Of a stretch of DNA of 9,081 bases, positions 8,328-9,081 are shown in pieces (within the stretch, counting starts at the first letter, position 1; each line of letters starts with the position of its first letter). A program made the translations under genes and the position numbers. The notes beneath the pieces were generated by a model. That model was not told the origin of the DNA. It saw only the letters and a list, made by a program, of their open reading frames with translations, and made no database searches. Source of the stretch: Desulfocapsa sp. (GTDB lineage Bacteria > Desulfobacterota > Desulfobulbia > Desulfobulbales > Desulfocapsaceae); contig DAOVZA010000054.1 of assembly GCA_030635405.1 (NCBI GenBank), positions 1 through 9,081 of the forward strand, written 5' to 3'.

Positions 8328-8720
8328 TTAATTCTTATCCAGTGACTTAAAGAAAACGACATCTGTTCCGAGAATATGATCTTTAATCCAGCTAACCAGG
8401 AACGTGAACAACTCACTATTAATTACATCTTCCCCCTTTTTAAATTCTTCCTCAAAATAATGTACTTTCGCAATAAATCCTTGGTGGATTTCCCGATGAC
8501 TATCAATCGAAAGATGATTTTTGAGGAGCTCTTCTTCAAAGGCAAAATGATATTCAGTATAAGCAATCAACTCGTCAAGGATTTCTCCAATTTCAGTCCG
8601 ATTGTAGGATTTACCAGAACTCGTGGTCAGATAATTCACTAAATTAAAAAGCATCTTATGCTGATAGTCAATTTCTTCATTACTGACGCTGAACCGGTCA
8701 TTCCATCTTAATACTTCCAT
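8328..8720 (-). CDS. Bacteriohemerythrin (oxygen-binding di-iron protein)
   Basis: This complete 130-residue single-domain cytoplasmic protein should bind oxygen reversibly at a non-haem di-iron centre. Its length is typical of bacterial hemerythrins. All seven expected ligands are visible: H21 (in IDYQH), H58 and E62 (HxxxE), H75 and H79 (HxxxH), and H115 and D120 (HxxxxD). The start MEVLRWND is characteristic of the family, in which an early W-x-(D/E) precedes the first helix. A weak AGAG lies 7 bases before the ATG. There is no fused output domain, so it may act in oxygen sensing, delivery or scavenging, or protect neighbouring enzymes. It sits 65 bases after the HD-GYP gene and 21 bases before the hybrid kinase, which suggests co-transcription with signalling genes. 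NO binding or iron storage are other roles reported for the family. Confidence 0.95.
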   Translation of the reverse strand: MEVLRWNDRFSVSNEEIDYQHKMLFNLVNYLTTSSGKSYNRTEIGEILDELIAYTEYHFAFEEELLKNHLSIDSHREIHQGFIAKVHYFEEEFKKGEDVINSELFTFLVSWIKDHILGTDVVFFKSLDKN

Positions 8721-8785
8721 TACAATTCTCTTTTATTGTTTAATTCTTGAGTAAATCGGGAGGAAAAATGAATTCACAAATCTAA

Positions 8786-9081
8786 CTACTTATGTCCATC
8801 AATGTCATCGGGAGTATCAGTATATTTCGCGGCAATTTCTTTGAATGTATCTTGAACTTCAATAAAGGCATCCACAAAGGCGGGATCAAAATGTGTTCCT
8901 TTTCCATCAAGGATAATGGCAACAGCCTTTTCATGCGGGAAAGCAGGCTTGTAAACCCGTGCTGAAATTAACGCATCATAGACATCTGCCACTGCCATAA
9001 GGCGACCTGATATTGGAATGTCTTCACCACTCAACCCTTCCGGATAGCCACTGCCATCCCATTTTTCATGATGCGAATAGG
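8786..9081 (-). CDS. HD-GYP cyclic-di-GMP phosphodiesterase, C-terminal part (cut by window edge)
   Basis: The last 97 codons of a gene that enters from the right edge are visible. The frame is open to the edge, so apparent internal starts such as the TTG at 9034 should not be taken as the gene start. The visible part opens with [14 protein letters not shown] (about 9073-9032), which holds the HHE and GxGYP signatures of HD-GYP domains, the metal-dependent phosphodiesterases that hydrolyse cyclic-di-GMP. The following [17 protein letters not shown] is also typical. The catalytic HD pair lies outside the window. Many HD-GYP proteins of this type carry an N-terminal receiver (RpfG-like); that cannot be seen here. 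The short tail after the domain ends at TAG without a further domain. It is the first gene of the visible same-strand run. Confidence 0.92.
   Translation of the reverse strand, partial: YSHHEKWDGSGYPEGLSGEDIPISGRLMAVADVYDALISARVYKPAFPHEKAVAIILDGKGTHFDPAFVDAFIEVQDTFKEIAAKYTDTPDDIDGHK

Noticed and set aside
8721..8785. Possible promoter or terminator in the largest intergenic gap
   Set aside because: No hairpin followed by a T-run is visible, and no pair of good -35/-10 boxes at proper spacing could be found on the minus strand. An internal promoter cannot be excluded.
8786..9034. An 82-residue stand-alone protein starting at the TTG at 9034
   Set aside because: The frame stays open upstream to the window edge and encodes the HHE and GxGYP signatures, so this is the tail of a larger HD-GYP protein.

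Overview
The window looks like a stretch of a bacterial signal-transduction operon. All six protein-coding genes lie on the minus strand and are packed head to tail. The intergenic gaps, in transcription order, are 65, 21 and 17 bases, then a 4-base overlap, then 23 bases. There is no gene-free stretch longer than 65 bases, and I see no RNA genes, insertion sequences, CRISPR arrays or convincing terminators. The moderately AT-rich DNA, the bacteriohemerythrin and the crowd of Cache, HD-GYP, PilJ-type and hybrid-kinase sensors suggest a Gram-negative, probably anaerobic or microaerophilic bacterium. A Desulfobulbales-like member of the Desulfobacterota would fit, but that is an inference from style, not from a marker gene.

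In transcription order (right to left) the genes are: (1) the C-terminal end of an HD-GYP cyclic-di-GMP phosphodiesterase, cut by the window edge (8786-9081); (2) a stand-alone bacteriohemerythrin with all seven iron ligands (8328-8720); (3) a BvgS/EvgS-like hybrid histidine kinase with two tandem periplasmic Venus-flytrap domains, a kinase core and a receiver (5502-8306); (4) an unrecognised exported protein made of 16 helical repeat units arranged as a duplicated block of eight (3658-5484); (5) a membrane sensor with Cache, HAMP, PAS, GGDEF and EAL domains (647-3661), whose ATG overlaps the stop of gene 4; (6) the N-terminal part of a membrane sensor with a PilJ/NarX-like domain, cut by the other edge (1-623).

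The shared theme is environmental sensing feeding into cyclic-di-GMP turnover and phosphotransfer. Two proteins carry cyclic-di-GMP enzymes (HD-GYP and GGDEF-EAL), one can bind oxygen through a di-iron site, and three have extracytoplasmic sensor domains. The most novel item is gene 4. It is a predicted periplasmic all-helical repeat protein, sits between two periplasm-facing sensors, and is translationally coupled to the GGDEF-EAL sensor, which makes it a candidate accessory or co-receptor subunit. That role is inference; the repeat architecture is read directly from the sequence.
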